NCBI GenBank assembly: GCA_037576195.1
Contig: CM075101.1
Location: 53,878,001-53,942,000, forward strand
DNA: 64,000 bases
DNA from: Phytoseiulus persimilis
Taxonomy: Eukaryota; Arthropoda; Arachnida; Mesostigmata; Phytoseiidae
Direction: 5' to 3'
Below the pieces are notes generated by a model. It made no database searches and was not told the DNA's origin. It worked only from the letters and a program-made list of their open reading frames with translations. Both the position numbers and the translations under genes were made by a program. Below are positions 1-13,800 of this stretch, one piece after another; the stretch's first letter is position 1, and every line of letters begins with the position of its first letter.

Positions 1-647
1 ACCCAGACGATCCGGACCTCAAAAAACTTCGCGAAGACATTCTGGAAGTGTTGGCCCTGACGAGAAACCTATTAGGAGATCAACCGACCCGTGAGAACTC
101 GGAGGATTCCGGTCAAGGAGTTTCCAGCGTTGGGAAGTGGCAAGTTGGAGACAAAGTGCTCGCCCCTTGGAATGAGGATGGAAATCACTATGAAGCCACA
201 GTTACGTCGATATCCGGAGATGGTCTGGCGACCGTTAGTTTCGACGCATATACTGCGCACGAAACGTGCAATCTCAACGAGCTACGACCCCGCAGCACTC
301 TGATGCCAAAAGGCAGCAAAAAAGCTCAATTGGCTGCACAAAAGGAGTACAAGAAACAGAAAAATCTCAAGAAGAAAGAGAGACTCAAGGAAATCGAACA
401 GCAAAGAGAAGCGGACAAAAATAAATGGCAGAGCTTCAATAGCAAAGCTTTGCACAAGAAAAAAGGAGTAACGAAGAAGAGCATTTTCGCTACACCTGAA
501 ACCGTGGACGGCCGGGTTGGTATCGGTACCTGTGGCATAGCTGATAAACCGATGACTGAGTACCAGCAAGTCGAAAAACACCAGGCTGTCAAGAAAACCA
601 CGCTCCAACATCCTTACTCGTTGCCGGGACCCGCAGGACTGAATTAG
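1..647 (+). CDS. SMNDC1: SMNDC1/SPF30-like splicing factor, 3' part
   Basis: Spliceosome assembly factor whose Tudor domain binds symmetrically dimethylated arginines; it acts in the nucleus, in tri-snRNP recruitment. The reading frame (codons from base 3) is open from the window edge to TAG at 645-647, giving 214 residues. The gene is cut at its 5' end by the window or by an upstream intron. A leucine/acidic helix comes first (DILEVLALTRNLL). The Tudor domain follows (WQVGDKVLAPW, GNHYEATV, ATVSFDAY), with the aromatic residues expected for a methyl-arginine cage. Then come a Lys/Glu-rich coiled segment and the conserved C-terminal block (KKSIFATPETVDGRVGIGTC, GIADKPMT) typical of SPF30 and absent from SMN. 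The family is about 240 residues long, so only a short N-terminus is missing. An AATAAA lies 140 bases after the stop. Identification is secure; the missing 5' exon is not visible. Confidence 0.95.
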   Translation, partial: PDDPDLKKLREDILEVLALTRNLLGDQPTRENSEDSGQGVSSVGKWQVGDKVLAPWNEDGNHYEATVTSISGDGLATVSFDAYTAHETCNLNELRPRSTLMPKGSKKAQLAAQKEYKKQKNLKKKERLKEIEQQREADKNKWQSFNSKALHKKKGVTKKSIFATPETVDGRVGIGTCGIADKPMTEYQQVEKHQAVKKTTLQHPYSLPGPAGLN

Positions 648-787
648 TTCTCTTCCGGACGAGCTCGTGACGTCGTTGTATACAGAGACGCTGCACCTAC
701 CAGATTGCGAAGCTTCTCGCGAAGCGGTGTGGCAGATGAGTATCTTGTCTTCATCAAGATAAGGGGGGAGGCGTCAACGTGATTATA

Positions 788-793
788 AATAAA
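788..793 (+). promoter_or_regulatory. poly(A) signal of SMNDC1
   Basis: AATAAA about 140 bases downstream of the SMNDC1 stop codon, in an AT-rich patch; it fits the end of that transcript. Confidence 0.7.
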
Positions 794-3700
794 TTTTGTA
801 CATATTGTTGATACAGCATGAACAAATGTCATGTCTTTATTGCGGTATCGTTGAGTTTAAAGGATTCCGGTTGATCTTCGACAGACTCTCTCCGGTTGCG
901 GCGTTAACGATGCGAGTGAAATCCACGAGGCCTTCGCGTAAGTCTTCCGGGCGTCTGACTCTAGAAGGCTATCTTCTTGGAGACATATCTCAGGAGTTGT
1001 GTGAGAGCTTCATTCGCCAATCCCGTGGTCGAAAAATCACAGCGTTGGTTCGACTATCGGAACAGCTCGTCGGGAATGAGCGAGAAGGCTTTCTCGCTGG
1101 CTTCGGAATATCTATCTGATGGGGCACCCGAGTTAAACTCTCTGCAGTCAGGGGGGTGGGTGAATCTGAGTGTAATAAAGATTCATCTTATCAGTGGCTC
1201 CAAATGCAAGCTCTGGATCACTCCACCACAGCCTGACGGAAGAAAAATGGTACCGCTCCGGATCATATCCATCTGCACGCCTTTCGCTTTGCGGATGTTC
1301 CTAAAGACGGCCGAGGCGCCGCGACGTTTCTCGATATATTTGCAAGCCTCCAGAAGATCATATACATAGTGCCTACTACGCAGGAATGTATTTCCGAATC
1401 TGGCAGTATTGCCCTCGGGGAGCTCGAGACATTGGTACTGTGATATCTCCAGGTATTTTTGGGCTAGTCAAGAGCTTGTGTTTTGACTGATGAGTGAAAT
1501 TATGGTTTCTGATTTCGAGACAACACCGCGCAACCTAATCATACATGGGCATCACCAAATTGCAAATACCCATACGCTTCCAATATTCGGAACGATCGAG
1601 TTGATCTACAGTTAGAGAAGGCTGGCAAGAGTCTTGTCTCGCCGAAGGAACTATTGCCATGCTGCCGCATAGCTCTTCTGCCTGCTGCGAAGGTGATCAC
1701 TGGAGTGAAGGTAACTGACGGAATCTATAGGGACGATAGGTAACGGCGCCAACAAGGCTGTTCCGTAGGTGTGCAGTCATGGGGCGAAACTCAAGAGTCG
1801 TAGAGCTTGTTAAGTTTCCGTGAAGGAACAAACTTCCGTTGTTCCAGCACCGGCTTCATGTATCACACTGATGAGTCTCACGGAACCCAAGTCAGAGAAG
1901 ATGATTTCCGCTCCGGAATCGATGTCGACGATCCTTAGGTGAGCAGCAGGTTTATGGTAGCGTGAGACTGACTCCCCCGATCGGGAGATGATGCGATGAT
2001 TGTTCTTCTCATAGCTATCATGGGATATTTAAGACGAGGTCCATCGAGGTGTCTCCGGCAAGGGTCCCCTTACCGGTAGGGCGCAAGGTTCGGGCCAGGT
2101 TCGACAAAGCACCAAGTTTTCCTCCTAACAGTGACGGGCATCGACGGAAATGTCTCTGTAGTTCACGCGAACTCCGACGGGCTCTACCGCAGGGAAATGA
2201 CGACCCTCTGATGTTTCCTCGAAATATCTCTGGTTCTCGGCGAATACAAAGTGGATCAGAAGTCCCGCCTCTTCCCGAAACGGATGAATGTCAGGACCTT
2301 TCTGAGGCACAGTGTCCATCCGCCGAGCTCATCGATTGTTCGGAGGCGTCTTTAGAAAATGTCCAGAATGTTGTTTGCCCCATCTATCAGTCTCGATTGC
2401 CCTTGTACGATTCCCTTCTCCAATTTCGTGGCGATGATGCTAAATATGCTGCTCTTTTCTGATCATGTTCTAAGACAATATGTGATGGGGGATTCTCTTC
2501 CATAGAGATCCCTATGACTTTACTTCGTTGTCGAGAGAATTCATGAGCTTCCGCTCAATCTCAGAGTGCTGTTTTTCCAAGAGTTTCGGATGACCCGGAA
2601 CTTATGTCGGGTTCCATCGAGGGAACACCAATTAACAACAGACGAGATTCTACTTCGGGCCTCTTCAGAGTTCACATATGGAACTTGAATCGCGTCTTCT
2701 GGAGGTTCGCATCGCGGGATGATTTTCTCGAAAAAGAGGCGCCGGCGAAGTCCCGAGGGTCAGCCATTTATATATTGAGACGATGCTTCGGGTTCAATCA
2801 GTGTGTACTGATCGCGTGCGGGCGAATTATCATATTCTTCTGCAGAATCCGATTCTTTCGACCCCCAACCATTCGAGCTCTGTCTCCGATCATTGGTAGC
2901 TAGATGCATCGCGGTCCGGAGTTGCATGTCGAAGTCATGTTCCTGAGAGTGGTTGTTCGGTAACGAAGGCGTGTCATTTCACCCGAACGTGTCTCATATC
3001 GACAACGTTTCCCGTCAGATCTCGACAGGCTATCCTGAGAGTTGATCACTGAGATTGGATCCGCGGGTGGAGTCGGTTGCAAACCACAGACGTTCGGATG
3101 CTTTGCCCTGTGCCAAAGGGCGGAGAGGCCGTTTCTGAGAATACTGCTTCTGAAAACCCGTTGAGCAGGGTGCGTTTCCGATGAGAAGCCCCTGTTGACT
3201 GTGCTTCGATCCGTTGTCATTAGCTGCATTCCACCCGAACATGATCAAAAATTTTCAACCCGATACTGTAATCTTTCTAGCGAAGCCCTCTCCCCCATGA
3301 TGCGGAACGAAAGCTCTTCTCGCATACAAGGGTGCCAGATCACAATGCTCTCCTTCACCATGTACTGTATCTCGCCTGACGCGAATGCGAAAGGTATTTT
3401 TACGATTTCATTGCATCCAATCACGTGATGAGGGTGTCTCGGAAGGAAGGTTCAGATGTGCTGTGGGCTGAAAATGATCCAAGGCATCAATCAGCGCGGA
3501 CAACGTCATGCGGCAGTACTGAGGAAATAGTATTCTCTCGTTCCCATGCATGGGCGCACAAAGGAAAGATGGTGTTCTCAATAAGTAAGACATCCACTCC
3601 GGGACTCCCTGAATTTTCCGGCTATCGAGCTCAGATGATGGACCGTCCCCTACGCGCATCAATGAATACTCCCTATCCCAAGCTAGAAATCAACGGACGG

Positions 3701-5725
3701 AAGAAATTATCACACTGAGCAAACGTGTTCCAAGAAATGATGACGGATGGCGATGCGCTGATGTAAATAAGGTTTTCTTTATTCTCCTCTCGCTATTATA
3801 GTCATAATTATATTTATATTTAACACTCTCTGTTGGTTTCTCTTGCAGCATTTCAGCAAAATTCGCTGTCTGAACCGTGGGAACAGTTTTATGGGGATCA
3901 GCACGTATTTAAAATTCTTGCGTCCTTGAAATGGGCCATCAGGTGACGATTCGTGAAAGCGAAGCCCAAAGTAGTAAGCAACCTCTTCGAGGTCGAGATG
4001 GCGAACCCATCCTCGCTGTTCGGGTTCGACACAAAGACACAGCGTTTCAAGGATGTTGGCGCGTTATGGGTGGGCATGAGGAAATCGCTTCCCGCCAATT
4101 CATCTCGAAAGTTGCGGGTTTGGACAGCACCTATGCTGTTACTACTGCTCCCTTGCATCTATGAGCCAGGTCTAGGCGAGCTCGAGCTCTGCGTGGAGCT
4201 CCGAACTTTTCACCTGGATTTCCCACGAAACATCTGCCTCATCCAACTCATCATCCCGATCAGAAACATTGCAAAGCGACCGAACTTGGCTTCAGACCGA
4301 CGGATCCCAGAACAGTACAGAATGCGGTTAATGCGAGTAGTGGAATCCCGATCGAAGACGCATACTTTCATTGCATGGCTTCCCGATTCTCCTCCGGTTC
4401 GTCCACGGCGTGGCGCCAAACACATTGATGAAATTGAAGCTGACTGCAGTTAATATTAATTATTTATTATGACTCAGCTATCTTCAATGTTGACCCAAAA
4501 CTTATATGGATTCGCTCCCCGATCTCAGTTCCAACGAAATCAAAGTGAACGAGCTCAACGTGTTCAAAACACGGAAAACATTCCGACAGCCACGCATTAT
4601 TCTTCATTCTTCAGCGCTGAGGCCCGATCAAACGATTGTAAAAGCATCTTACACATTTCGATATCATATTCAGGCAGTTCTGGCGGAAATGATCATCGTC
4701 CTAAGTCCTCAATGAGAGATAAAATCAATTCAGTCCGTATTCCTCCAAGTGCAGCCGATCCTTTCACTTCATGCCCACAAACTAACCGCAAAGACAGTGC
4801 ATGAGTACCCCAGGTGATCACTCACGACTACCGGTCCTGCTTATGGTTGACCACTTTTTTCTTTCACTTTCTTCCGCAACAAAGATTTCTCCGCGTAGCA
4901 AACTTCGCTGACATGTTTGAACTCGTTCGCTCGACCGGATGAACGATGTTGTCGGTCTCCAAGAGGCCGTAACGTAGAAGCATTGGTTCACAGAGGAAGT
5001 TCGTTCACAGTGAATATAGGGAGATTGATCTTGCGGTATAATGTGCTCTCGTCCAACTCGCTGTTTTTAATCAGGAGCGCGTTCAAAGGCAGTGTTATGG
5101 ACGGCAGTACCCCACTACTGGATACAGACTCCAAACAGCGCGATTGGGATGTGAAACAGAACAGACGAAGATTCGGCCCAGGCGACGAAAAAACCGAAGT
5201 TGCACTCTACCTGAACTCGTTACGTCATTCCTAAGCTATCCATTGACCTCGATGAATGAAAGTCAATGTTCCTTTGGATGCCATAAGTAACTTGATTCCA
5301 AAAACTCGATCTCGAAAATTGTTTCTCAATTTTGTAGTCAAATCAGTTTCCATTCAATTCAATGGATTCGTCGCGCTTGCTCACGACCTCTCGTCCTGGT
5401 CATGGCAGTTGCCTTCTTTTTCGCTCTGTCTCAGAAGCAGTGGCGGTGGTAGAGTTCGTGGTAGAAGAAGTCAATTATCAGTCATTCACGCTGTTGCCGA
5501 GTGAGTGATAACTGTTGATGATTTACTGTGGGGTGGATTCTGTGGAGTGCCCCGTGTAGGATGAGAGCGCCAGAGCAATTCAATTTCAGAATGTAGTACT
5601 TTCTTGTCGCTGCGGTCGTCGATGCTGTCACAGCCTCGACTAATTTTCTCCTTTTTCTTCCCCTCGTTTGGACGCTCTCCCATCGATGATAATTCTTTCT
5701 GCTGAGGTACGCAAGTTCATCGAGC
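794..5725. other. no recognisable gene; may include adducin 3' UTR
   Basis: Both strands hold only short, unrelated open frames. The longest is a 166-residue plus-strand frame at 3953-4453 with no recognisable motif. AATAAA on the minus strand (TTTATT on the plus strand at 4463-4468 and 3778-3783) could end the adducin transcript, giving a 3' UTR of 1.3-1.9 kb. That is an inference from position only. I saw no tRNA, tandem array or transposon protein here. Confidence 0.5.
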
Positions 5726-8700
5726 TTAGGCTTCTTCCTTCGTCTTGCTACGTTTTTTGAAGAAGGATGCGGTGCTGAGACCTCCAGACTTCTTCTTCTT
5801 CTTTTTCTCGCTCTTCGATGGTGAGCTCACCTGCCGGAAACAGCCCCATTGTTATCAGCGGAAGAAGCTGGAGACCAAACTCCGACTGATAGACTTCTGT
5901 ATGGAAAATGGGTGTGGGCTGAAACACTAACCTCTTTGCTGCTGAGCGATTTCGATTCATCTCCGCTCTTCTCGTTCTCTTTGTCCAAGTCTTTCCCACC
6001 TGACAATTGAACAGCATGGTTAGACCTGGAATGGGAGGGGCGCCCTCACTCCGTACACTCGCGCCTCCCTTGAGGGCGGCAATAGTATTGAGCATGATGT
6101 GTGTATTCTGAGATAACGAGTGGCGGATGCATGTTTCCTTCTGACAGAAGCAATCATCAGAAGACTCAGCAGATTTTTTCCATACGCTGCGGACAGTGAT
6201 CGCTACATCAGAATGTGTTCGGTGATGGTTAAATACATGCATTTTGGAAGCGAAATCAGACATTGATTGGTTCGAAGGCCTTCAAGCGAAGTAAAAAGCG
6301 TTTATGAAGACTGGGAAACATGCCACACCCGAAGCGGATGAATAGAAAAATGGAATGAGCACCAACACCTCGCGTTCGAGACGACTTTTCACCGTCCGGC
6401 TGTCAGACCTGCCGCTCTTGAGTTAATCGGTCCCTTGGCCAAGCAGCTTCAAAGGATCCCGCAGTCTCCAACCTCTTCCATTAAGGGAGCAATCTTCGGA
6501 AATTTTCCGGATGCTTCAACATCAACGACTGCCACCAATATACAGAGTAGTTGCAGATAGAGGCGATCAGACATGATTCCCTTCACAGAATCGTTCGTCG
6601 TATGAGACTCACTCTTTTTAGGTTTCCGCTCAGAGAAGTATCTCCTTCCAAAGCCAATTCCTCGTTGTGTCTCTTCCGCGTCTAACGAATAAAATCTCTT
6701 GCCGTTACACGAGAGCACATCACGGAGGAGCAATAGATAATGCTCAGCCAGGTTGTTACGGAAGCGTTACGTATTTTCGCAGCTCAGAGTAGACATTATG
6801 ACTTTTTACCGGAAATATCCCGCATTATTCCATTCTTTACTAGGCGAAACAGGACTCGGAACAAAAGTTCGATCCGTAAGCGCCCCCGAGGGAACGAATA
6901 ATTCCGAAAGAGACCATCACCGGAACCAAGCTGAGAAGAGCGATGGGCTTACCTTCAGCCGCCATGCGAGCAGAGAGAGACCTCCTCACGCTCGAGGATC
7001 GGTACGAGTCTACAATCAACGATTCGTTTCAATTCGCCCATGAGTCAGCCTTCTTCGCGCGATAATTATTCCCCGCCCAAAATGTCACGCTCGAATCCTC
7101 CCCAGCTCCGAGGTGATTCCGTGATGATGAGTTTCGAAAATAATTCAAGCCAGGTAAAGGCATACAAATACTACAACTTCTATGGACATGCAACATCACA
7201 GAAGCGACACTCTTCAGGACTGAATCAAACTAACGTTCTATACAATGAATCTCGTCATTTCCGGAGCATGTCAAGCAGTCTAAATGTAACGTCTTCGAGA
7301 ATGAGCGATGATTTCGAGATGATCAAAGATAAACTCTGAAATATGCGCACCTTCTTCCGAGACTGGAGACTGCACCGGCGATTTTACAGGCGGGCTTTTG
7401 ATTGGAGTCGATGTCTTACCGTGGGCAACTGGTTCTTGCAGGAGGGGCTTTAGATTTTCGGGAATATCGGCTTCAATGATTTCTCCACGGGCCTTCCGCT
7501 CGATGAGTTTATGGTACTCCTCCAAATCCTGAAAGGTGAACCAGGATGAATCGGTGCGATCCCTGGATCTTAGACATGCAGTGACAGCTATTCACACGGA
7601 ACTGAAGGTGATTTCGGATCGCTCCACGTAACCTTCGGATCAGGGACAAACTTGCAAGAATATGTTTGCACTGAGCTTCGATTTCGACACAGTGATCGAA
7701 CTAACCTCTTCAGTGATTCCGTCGAAAGGATTCTTTTGATAAGCACTCTTGTAAACCATAGCATTGTGTTGGAAGTCCCTCTGGATAATGCCTTTGGAAG
7801 CTGCCCCCACCAAGACAACATTATCGCCACTCCTATTGATGTGGTCCTGCATTTGTTTGATTTCTTCCCATGTATAACCCTCCAGAATGTTCGATTGGGG
7901 TCCAGCGGTGACTTTCGAATTCAAACGGTTAGCTTTCATCTGAAACCCAAGTTCGGCATGAAAGGTTTCGTTCGATTCAAGTGATCGAGCGCCAATCTGT
8001 TCTGACATTCGGCCGTGAAACATCGCCTGCGAAGGGCAGGCGTGATTCTCGATAGCTCGATGAGGGAAAAGACGAACCTCCTTCTGTTTCCTTTTGAACT
8101 CTGCGGGGTCGGTATTGGTTGGAACGAACTGGTGGCTGCCCTCAATTTTAACGACAGTTTGCTGAGTAGCCTGTTGTCCATCTTGAACCCACTGGAAATA
8201 CCAAGTCGAGTGAGCTCCCAGCGGTCGTTCTGAGGTAGTGGAATACGGTCGCTTGATTCAACGAGCAGAGCAAGGAGCTCGTAAGGGAAATCTGCAGGTG
8301 CGAGGATCGACGAATCGAGCACCAGTGTCCAGCAAGGTTCCACTTGACCAGAATTCTTCATTCTTCCGAAACGCCTAGTGCGTGTAGCCTCAACCCCGCC
8401 ACCATAAGGAGCAATAGGAGGAGGATATAAGGAGGGGATGAGGTGCGAACTTGAAAAGAATCCTTTCGAGGGAAATTCTCTCGACGTGGGCGTTCGTTCG
8501 AGCAATAGCGTCCAGTTTGATCCGACAGATTCGGTTCGCTCAGCTGCAAACCCGATCGCCCCGATGAATAGTGTGGTACTTCGGCGGAGGGCTCAAAGCT
8601 GCAGCTGGCGCCTACCGAAAATTACGCAGATTCCTTTCGAGCTCGTGTGACTAGCCTGATTCATCTGAATCGACAGGGAATCCTGACCCATACGCACCTT

Positions 8701-10876
8701 GGTAATCTTCTTCGGATCAGTGGTTCCAGTTTCTAATACCTCGACTCTCTGGTAGGAGTTCGGCGAGTTGACATAGCGCATCTTGTCCTGTGTTTTTTTC
8801 GCGTCCAGAAGTTTCTTAAGAGGGCTGTGGAGGGAGAGGATACGATTAGGCGGCTATGCTGAGCTGTCCAACATCGGTCCCTCGATTTGGCGTCGTCGGA
8901 GCTTCGAAGGACAACACTGAACACAGCCGAATTTCGACCGTTCTCTGAGCGATAAAAGATTGATCGCGCAGGTCGGAACAGGCTTTCAGGATTGGCGTTG
9001 TTCTATTGAGTGATTTCGAAACAAGGGGCGTTCGGCCAGGATCGGAGCTTGTGCATATCGGGACTAGAATCGAAGTATTCTAGGCAGGATTCGCGGGAAA
9101 CCACGGCCACCACGATTCTTGATGAGGGAGAGAATGCAGAATTAGCCTCCGGCGAGAGTTCCATGATGTTTTAGCGAGAATACTGAATTCACAGACGAGC
9201 GTATGTGTCATCGTCAGCATGGTGGATGCGATCGGATCCCGTGAGCGTTCGAATATGACGACCAATTGTGGAAACGTCGCACCCAGCAGCAAAAAAGGGC
9301 CTACATTCTGTGCACCAATCGTCAGCAGATACATAGGTAGGCGGGAGCGCACTCACAAGCACGCGACAAAGGTCAACGTTCCCAACGCACTCTCTCGTCG
9401 TCTCTCTCCCCCAACTGCCTCCACCCAGGCGCCACCCAACCACGCCCAAAAGCATGGGTATCCGATTTCATTGCTAATTGCCCGACCAGCATTCATCATA
9501 TGCAGCTAGGTATTTTCCGCAATCGATGCCTTACCTCAACCACTTGTCCTCATCGAGGCTCTGACCGAACGACGTAGCGGATGGGGGAACTTCAACTTCG
9601 TTCTTCGTTCTGGGTCGCTCGTCACGAAGCAAAGGCTGTCGGTAGATATAGCCCGTTCTGTAACCGCTGTTGTCCAACATTCGCATGTGGGCTTCAAAAT
9701 TAACGTCGCACATCCTCAACCTCCTGTTCATTTTGTCGGCCTTCGAGTCAGCTTTGTCCTTATCTTCGTCTCCGGGAATCGAGGACTCGACGTCTTTCAG
9801 AGCCCTCTGCTCCTCGCGAATGGCGTTGAGCTCATCCGAACTCAACACATACACATTGTCCAAGCCAAGGGGGGCCAACTGCAAGAGCTGCTCGCAGGTG
9901 GAGATGGTGGCCGACAAGCACCCGAAGGCTTCCTCGATAGAGTCGCCACTGATTATTGCGCCTTGATTGCGGATAAAAACGATCTTATTGACGGGACCCA
10001 AAGCCTTAGACATGCCCTCGCAGTCTGTTCCCGGGGCGGCGTAGGAAATATCTCCGAGAATAGCCGCGTCTGCGCTGACAGGAAGGAGTCCGTGCTTCAT
10101 GGCCGATACCGTCACAAGAGCCGGGTGTCGGCACTGAATGATAGCTTTCAGATCCGGGCGATGGGCATGCAGAATGGCATGCTGCGCGAAAGCTTGCTTG
10201 TTGAACGAAAATGTTGTGGTTCCCGTGTCGATGACGTTCCCTTGCATGTCGACTTTCAGCAGCGACGAAGCCGTGATCTCGTGGTAGAGTAATCCGAAGG
10301 GATTTATGAGGAAATGCTCCTGGTCCTGAGTGATTCTCACTGTCAAATGTGTGAAATGGTGAGTCGTCCACCCGTACGCGTCCAAGAGTCGACACAAGGA
10401 GCCCATTTTGCATCTGAGAACTCGTTCTTGTTTCGAATATCGTAACCCGTCAACGCCTCGAATGTCATTGATTGGCAACAGTGGTCCTCTCTGCTTCTGT
10501 GAGTTGGGCAGCAACAAGTCGGTGACTTGCTGCAACGCATGGATATTGCCTGGGGTGTAACCATCGCGTAGCTGACTCTCCACAATGCGTTCGAGCTCTT
10601 CGCGAAACACCTGCGTGGGAGATACAAATTGATGCGTTCAAGTTGAGCATACCAGACGGTGTTCACGAAAGCAGATCGAATATATATCTCGTCTGAAGTT
10701 TGGCTACAGACACGCTCCATCGTTACCTGTGAGTTCATTATCATCTCGACTCGCTTTCTCCGATCCATTTCTTTCATGTCTGCGGCGATGTCAGGGGGCC
10801 GCATCATCTGCCTCTGGAGTTCGGGATCTTCAGGATCGAAAGTTCCGTTTGTCCCACCATTCGATTCGTCTGCCAT
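5726..10876 (-). CDS. hts: Adducin (hts family), complete nine-exon gene
   Basis: Membrane-skeleton protein that caps actin barbed ends and recruits spectrin to actin. Exons in coding order: 10876-10727, 10610-9535, 8824-8698, 8191-8078, 7939-7706, 7528-7351, 7009-6953, 5999-5932, 5830-5726. All introns are GT-AG and phases close throughout, giving 2109 nt and 702 residues. Residues ~51-409 are the class II aldolase-like head. The neck contains EAHMRMLDNSGYRTGYIYR and RYVNSPNSYQRVEV. The tail contains KVTAGPQSNILEG, GAASKGIIQRDFQHNA and EEYHKLIERKARGE. The last exon is the Lys-rich MARCKS-related segment (SPSKSEKKKKKKSGG, SFFKKR) that binds calmodulin and is a PKC target in known adducins. 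The start is the ATG at 10876, giving MADESNGG. Two head-domain His positions seen in vertebrate adducins are replaced (see findings). Alternative 3' exons, common in this family, cannot be excluded in the 953-bp last-but-one intron or elsewhere. Confidence 0.95.
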
Positions 10877-10879
10877 TTT

Positions 10880-13800
10880 GTGCTGAGACAAAATGAATCA
10901 AGAATCAACCTGAAAAAGTCCAAAGTTTGTCATTTGGTGAGTCTGTTGGGATCTCCAAGCGAGCTAGACGACGGGTTCCCATCTTCATCCCATGGAGGAA
11001 ACCGTCTACCAGATATAATTATCGCGGACTCGAAATCGATGGACGAGAGACCGGCTGTTCTCTGAATGGAACCGCGTCTTTGGCCATTGGTCATTGTGCT
11101 TCAAAAAGGCATCCTGCCAAGTAATATGTTTCGAGGCCAAACGTACGTCTCTCTGTGTTTTCACCACAGCCGAATGGAAGCCCCTACCCGACTGGCAGCC
11201 TCAGTCCGCTGCGAGCGATTCATATGTTGTTGAATTTCAGGGACGACATCGCACGCGTTGCCTCCCTGATCTGTCGCGGCTTTCGTGTGTGACAGAAAGA
11301 GGAATGAATCTCTCTCATTGATCTTCAGCGCACCCCTGCCCATGAGCCCACAGGAATTTTCCGTTTTCCGGCTTCAACAGTTTTTCGAAGAGCCAGAAGG
11401 GAAAATCTTCAAATCTTCAATTCTTCTGGCGGACAGTGAGATCATCGCCAAGAGTGACGGCATCATACCAACCATCTCGGCTCGATAGCGAGGCGTGGAG
11501 CAGCCTGCAGCGAGGCTTGAATGGATGTCGCGAATCCAGGGAGGCACGCTTCCAATGAAAACCTCCTCGATCCTCAACAACGGATTTGCAACATAGGAAA
11601 ACTGGTACACTGACTGATTGCGGACGACTAGATTCTCCTGGCAGAGGTTACACAATCTGTCGAGTCAATTTGCCCACAGCCACAAGATGTATCCTTCATA
11701 AGTAACAGCCTTGATCCGAATTACTTGTTGACCCGACATCCAACGAAAGCACGTCTCCTCATGACTCCCTCGCTTCGCTTCACTTTCGCGTCCGTGTCAG
11801 TCGGTACTGACTGACTCGTTCTTTGCTCTTCATGGTTCTTTTATCCTCAACTGGGCATACGTAGAAGTCCCCGAGAAAATCGATGCGAGAAGCCGGCAGG
11901 CACAGAATGAGAGAACCACGTCTTAAATGCTCTAAGGATACAATTTACAAGAATCGCAGGCTGTGCCGGATCTCACTCCCACGTGCACGGGCTCGCTCAG
12001 ACGGGCCCACGGCAGAGAAAGCTGTCAGAGTGCAGTTGCACTCCACGCTTCTGATTCTATCATTCGGAATACTCGTCCATCGTATCTCGGTGGGGAAATG
12101 TATGAATGGAAGAGACCCAGCAACACTGCTCCAATGGGAGCACGGTAGAGCTCCGTCACGCAGATTCCGAATTCACGAGTCAGAATCTTTCACGAAACGT
12201 TGGAGAGCGAGATTGCCACCAAGTGGGTCAGCCGCGAAGCCACCCACTAAGGCACCAGCACCGAATGCTGAGCCCTAGCTCAGTTTGTGTAACTCGATGA
12301 CTCTGGAAGAGAATCGAAAGCCTGACGGATCCCGGCAGAGTCTTGCAAACATTTCACACGCTTTCTACCTTTCGCATTTCGCTCAATGTACCGATTCGGT
12401 CTGATGTCCTGGATGGAATCCGAGACCTTGAGCTCCGTTCCCAGGAAGAAACCACAAATAGTTCCCCGAACCCGTGCTGACGAGCAGCCTTGTTTTTCAC
12501 TTCCCCAGAGATCCCGCTCCCTAACATTGTTGGAATCGGCAAAGGGGCAAATTCTGTCATTATCAAAATCATTCGAATCTTGGAATTTCATGAGGGATAT
12601 TGGAGAGAATAACGGATTATTTCATGAGAGATAATGCATGGATGGAAACTAGTCGCGTTCCGACTGAAGTCCCTTCCTGAAATGCTTCTGTAGCCCGAGA
12701 AAAGGTTCCCGCCCGAGCTCAGTGTACTGTAAAGGACACATCGATAAGGCAATCGCAGCCTTATGAGTTCAAACGGGCGTCCTGAAAACATGCTGCTGAC
12801 AAGGCCGCCGTCGATATGAGTAGAACTTTCTTCCACTCAGTTCCCCGCGGAGCAGAGGCGCGCGAGAAGTCGAAACGCGACAATCAGCGTGATGATTCAC
12901 GCGATTCTGGACAAACGTTCAGCGATTCTCATCGCTAAGGAAGACCACAGACGTGGCTCGGTGAGACACTCACGCCCGTAATCAGTAATCTCATTCAAGA
13001 ACCTTTCCAAATTTTGTTGATCTTTTAGATTCTTCGAGACGGAGCGAGAAGTTCACGCGTAAGATGGGAACGGAGTCGAAGAGAGACCAGACACCCGTCA
13101 CTGAACCGGGATCAAACTCGAATTCGGCGATTCGGGAACTGGAGTCGAACAGAAATTCAACGCGAAACGGCCTTTGACCCGGTGTTGAGTGTGAGCTACA
13201 GTGCTCCAGGCTTATTCGAACCGAGCCGCAAGTAGGTACTGACATACGCTCTCCCAGAAAAGACCGCGCCCTTGCTCGAGATCGAATCTCGATGACACTT
13301 ATCTCCCTAACGCCGAGTTGTCAAGGTTCATATTTCTCCTCAAAACTCCTCTTTCAAAGTCCGTGCATCGGGGATGTTGAACTTTTTCACAGGATCCGGC
13401 TCTGCGGAAACGGAGCACTTGGGCTCCGCCCAAACGAGAGCGCTCCGAAGGCGTTCAGCCTCGAATTTCAGCTGTTTGGACCTTTTCGAAGTTCCGGGAT
13501 CTCCGCGCATGAACGTATACTCATTCCCTCAGATCACGGAGGGGAGTGTCATAAATTGCCGACCTGACAATCAAAGGTCATGCACTGGGGAAGTTGTAAT
13601 GTTTCAGAACCATCCCTGTTGCAGAGCGAGCGGCAAGTATCTGGAACAGCACCTCACTCTGACTTCAGAGGGAGCAAGCAAATCATATTCCCAGAACGAT
13701 GAATCCGCTGAACTCATTCACGAGCACGACAACTCTCCGAGTATACTGGGAACCCGAGAGGTAGAATCTCGCGCTCGATAGATACAGCTCCACTTGTCAA

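Noticed and set aside
3953-4453. 166-codon plus-strand frame
   Set aside because: No family motif, mixed composition, overlapping frames on the other strand and no convincing poly(A) signal.
7040-7339. Plus-strand 99-codon ATG frame inside an adducin intron
   Set aside because: Protein-like Ser/Asn-rich reading, but no motif or splice partner; length is within chance for this base composition.
9687-10292. 201-codon plus-strand frame opposite adducin exon 2
   Set aside because: Antisense shadow of a confirmed conserved exon.
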